NCBI RefSeq assembly: GCF_030068615.1
Contig: NZ_JASJOC010000003.1
Span: 62,001 to 126,000 of the forward strand
Reading direction: 5' to 3'
From: Halostagnicola sp. A-GB9-2
Lineage (GTDB): Archaea > Halobacteriota > Halobacteria > Halobacteriales > Natrialbaceae
DNA: 64,000 nucleotides
The translations under genes were made by a program, and so were the position numbers. Below are positions 62,136 to 64,000 of the stretch, one piece after another (the first letter of the stretch is position 1; each line of letters starts with the position of its first letter). The notes beneath the pieces are model-generated. The model saw only the letters and a list, made by a program, of their open reading frames with translations. It made no database searches and had not been told where the DNA came from.

Positions 62136-63026
62136 ATGACTGAAAACACAACCGCTCCAGAAGAGTCGACTTTCACTGACGATGAACAGCACGAGACAGT
62201 CCGCGACCGATACGCGGAGGTGGCATCTGATGACACGGGCTGTTGCGAATCGAGTTCGAACGCTGATTGTAGCAGTAGCACGGAGTCACCAACAAGTGAC
62301 GATACCGACACAGAGACACTAACTGGGTGCTGTACAAACGATGAAACATCAACAACATGGGCGGAACAAGTTGGGTATAGTTCTGAAGAGATCGAGTCGG
62401 TTCCGACTGATGCGAACCTCGGACTTGGGTGTGGCAATCCGACCGCTATCGCAAACCTGACCCAAGGGCAGACGGTTCTAGACCTCGGCTCCGGCGGAGG
62501 GTTCGACTGTTTCCTCGCTGCAAACGAGGTTAGCACGGATGGACACGTCATCGGAGTCGATATGACACCCGAGATGATCGAAAAAGCCCGTACAAATAGT
62601 GAGGAAAACGACACTGAAAACGTTGAATTCCGACTCGGTGAGATAGAACATCTCCCTGTTAGTGACGATACCATCGACGTCATCATCTCGAACTGCGTAA
62701 TCAATCTCTCACCCGACAAGCGCCAAGTGTTTGAAGAGGCCTATCGAGTGCTTCGACCCGGCGGTAGGCTGGCTATCTCGGATGTCGTTTTGACGGCTAA
62801 ACTCCCTGACGAGTTGCGTGCAGATCTCGACTCAATCGCGGAGTGCGTTGGCGGTGCAACACGAATTAGGGAATTAGAGGGTCTTCTCGAAGAGGCGGGA
62901 TTCCAAGACGTCCAAATCGAACCTCAGGACGAAACCCAAGACTTCATCCGCGAGTGGGGTGACGACCGCGACTTAGACGAGGTGCTCGTTTCGGCGACTA
63001 TCCGGGCACACAAACCGAGCAATTAG
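62136..63026 (+). CDS. arsM: Arsenite methyltransferase ArsM
   Basis: 296 residues from ATG 62136 (an upstream in-frame start at 62097 is less likely). The N-terminal 85 residues are acidic with Cys pairs (TGCCESSS, TGCCTNDE). The SAM domain has VLDLGSGGGFDCF and IGVDMTPEMIEKAR, and the As-binding cysteines in SNCVINLSPDKR and AECVGGATR. It makes methylarsenicals from As(III), which ArsP can then export. The third family Cys, in the N-terminal part, may be one of the GCC pairs or Cys in GLGCGNP. Confidence 0.92.
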   Translation: MTENTTAPEESTFTDDEQHETVRDRYAEVASDDTGCCESSSNADCSSSTESPTSDDTDTETLTGCCTNDETSTTWAEQVGYSSEEIESVPTDANLGLGCGNPTAIANLTQGQTVLDLGSGGGFDCFLAANEVSTDGHVIGVDMTPEMIEKARTNSEENDTENVEFRLGEIEHLPVSDDTIDVIISNCVINLSPDKRQVFEEAYRVLRPGGRLAISDVVLTAKLPDELRADLDSIAECVGGATRIRELEGLLEEAGFQDVQIEPQDETQDFIREWGDDRDLDEVLVSATIRAHKPSN

Positions 63027-63170
63027 CCACTACGGTGGAATTTGCTCGTAACCCTTTCTGAATAAGTACCAGCGAGTAGCGATTCGAACTCGCTGTTTCC
63101 CCCTGTTCACCGCTCGAAAAACCGCCTGTTCTCGTTCGTAGATTCGTTATCCTTCGAACTTGTACGCAAC

Positions 63171-63581
63171 TCACTCGTCCGGTTCGTCGGCCGCGCCGAC
63201 CATCCCGCAGACGATGTTCTCGGGTTCGAGAATTTCCTCGCCCGACACGGCGTCCGGATCGAGCAGTAAAATCGTGTCCTCGGGCATCCCCTCTTCGACG
63301 CGAACCTCGTGGCCCAGCCGGTCCTCGAGATCCTCGGTGTCGTCGATGTCGGCCTCGTCGGTCTCGAACACCAGTTCCGCGTTGAGCGACGAAAGGACGA
63401 GCACGAGATCCTCCGTGTCGGTGTTTTCGACCGCGTACACCTCGAGCAGCGATTTGATCCCGTCGTAGCTCACCTCCTCGAGCGATCTGATCGTCACTCG
63501 TTCCGTGTCCGAACCCGCGGCGTCTTCGGACTGGGTTCGCATGCGTGCAGACAGCTCTTCGAAATCCGTACTCGAGTCCAT
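63171..63581 (-). CDS. Hypothetical acidic protein
   Basis: 136 residues with no signal peptide. After a polar start, EEVSYDGIKSLLEVYAVENT and DLVLVLSSLNAELVFETDEA suggest an alpha/beta domain, and the end has EPENIVCGMVGAADEPDE. The family is not recognised. It is likely real because codon use is strongly haloarchaeal in this frame. Divergent from the last gene. Confidence 0.65.
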   Translation of the reverse strand: MDSSTDFEELSARMRTQSEDAAGSDTERVTIRSLEEVSYDGIKSLLEVYAVENTDTEDLVLVLSSLNAELVFETDEADIDDTEDLEDRLGHEVRVEEGMPEDTILLLDPDAVSGEEILEPENIVCGMVGAADEPDE

Positions 63582-63737
63582 ACCGGATTGTTACCGTGTG
63601 GGACCAAGTCGCTATGCCTGGCCAGTACAGGCGGCCGACATTTCGTTCCCGAAATCTGGCTTCGAGATGCTATGCTGCCGCTTCCGTTCTGACAAAAGCT
63701 TTAAAGGTCGCTCTCGAACGTCTTCCAACTGAATATC

Positions 63738-64000
63738 ATGAGGGATTATCTGTCGACGGCGGCCGTGCTGTCGGGCTCGCTGTTGCTGTTCGTTCCGTTG
63801 ACTTTCCTGACGGTCCTCGCTGCGGCTGATACCCTCCGGATCGTCGCGGGTCTCGGCCCGATCCAGAACGGGTTCGTCCACGCGACGGTCCTGTTCTCGT
63901 CGTTGGTTCTCGGGTACGTCACCGCGATGGAGATCTGTCGGGTTCGTTTGCACGGGTTCTCGGAACTCCATAGGGGGACCCGTTCGCGGCAACTGGCCCG
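63738..64000 (+). CDS. N-terminal part of a membrane protein (cut by window end)
   Basis: ATG 63738 opens a frame that runs off the end. The 87 visible residues start MRDYLSTAAVLSGSLLLFVP and hold a long hydrophobic helix (LLLFVPLTFLTVLAAAD) and a second one (VHATVLFSSLVLGYVTAM) with a basic loop after it. The family cannot be told from this piece. TATA-like GCTTTAAAGG lies about 40 bp upstream. Confidence 0.6.
   Translation, partial: MRDYLSTAAVLSGSLLLFVPLTFLTVLAAADTLRIVAGLGPIQNGFVHATVLFSSLVLGYVTAMEICRVRLHGFSELHRGTRSRQLA

Noticed and set aside
1-64000. tRNA, rRNA or insertion-sequence genes
   Set aside because: I looked for T-loop/acceptor patterns, rRNA blocks and transposase motifs (DDE, HUH, OrfB) and saw none; a covariance-model search would be needed to exclude small RNAs fully.

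Overview
The window is a stretch of a haloarchaeal chromosome. It is GC-rich, with strong GC3 and very many CTCGAG/CTCGAN runs. The proteins are highly acidic, with Tat signal peptides and lipoboxes, TATA-type promoters, and archaeal informational genes (aIF2-gamma, RpoE1, Spt4). The CTCGAG abundance and gene style suggest a Natrialba/Haloterrigena/Natrinema-like lineage; the lineage is an inference, not something read directly.

Layout. 1-4959: housekeeping genes (M32 carboxypeptidase, SDR, BtuF-like receptor, JAMM protease). 5005-8572: a large CARDB-like surface protein divergent from a Tat lipoprotein. 8731-10853: HEAT-repeat protein plus CheF, the first part of the taxis system. 11600-16700: an accessory zone with a regulator remnant, a lipoprotein, a three-gene secreted/membrane cluster containing a membrane-tethered HTH protein, and small zinc-finger proteins. 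17334-39708: the archaellum and taxis island. It holds three near-duplicate archaellins with their own repeated promoters and hypervariable cores, a fourth short archaellin, arlF, arlG, a first arlCE and arlJ, a tiny membrane protein, a giant second ArlCDE-type protein, arlH and arlI. These are followed by an HtrII-like transducer, a rhodopsin homologue, cheY, cheC and a second cheF. 39835-45979: hypothetical genes, a DHH phosphoesterase and a tungstate ABC transporter with a ModE-like regulator. 46007-54481: three UspA proteins, a methyltransferase, a GNAT, an AAA ATPase with a histidine-rich tail, a DUF2237 protein and an MBL-fold enzyme. 54670-60101: an HTH regulator and the aIF2-gamma/PIN/RpoE1/Spt4/dephospho-CoA kinase operon, then a geranylgeranyl-reductase-like flavoprotein. 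60299-63026: an arsenic cluster (small Cys protein, ArsR, ArsP-type permease, ArsM) next to a gene remnant. The window ends in hypothetical genes, the last one cut off.

How the parts work together. Archaellins are processed at a class III signal, assembled on ArlJ by ArlI/ArlH, and anchored through ArlF/ArlG. ArlCDE proteins form the cytosolic switch that receives CheY-P through CheF, and CheC dephosphorylates CheY. CheA, CheB, CheR, CheW, CheD and the prepilin peptidase are not in this window.

The most unusual item is the pair at 34583-37074. An HtrII-like transducer is translationally coupled to a seven-helix microbial-rhodopsin homologue. The retinal Schiff-base lysine is replaced by Ile206, and the helix C counterion position is Gly76. 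The helix G Asp, and the Tyr/Asn pair that contacts the transducer in known SRII-HtrII, look retained. This looks like a sensory-rhodopsin-type receptor complex that cannot bind retinal in the usual way. A promoter motif shared by the three large archaellins and this transducer suggests co-regulation.
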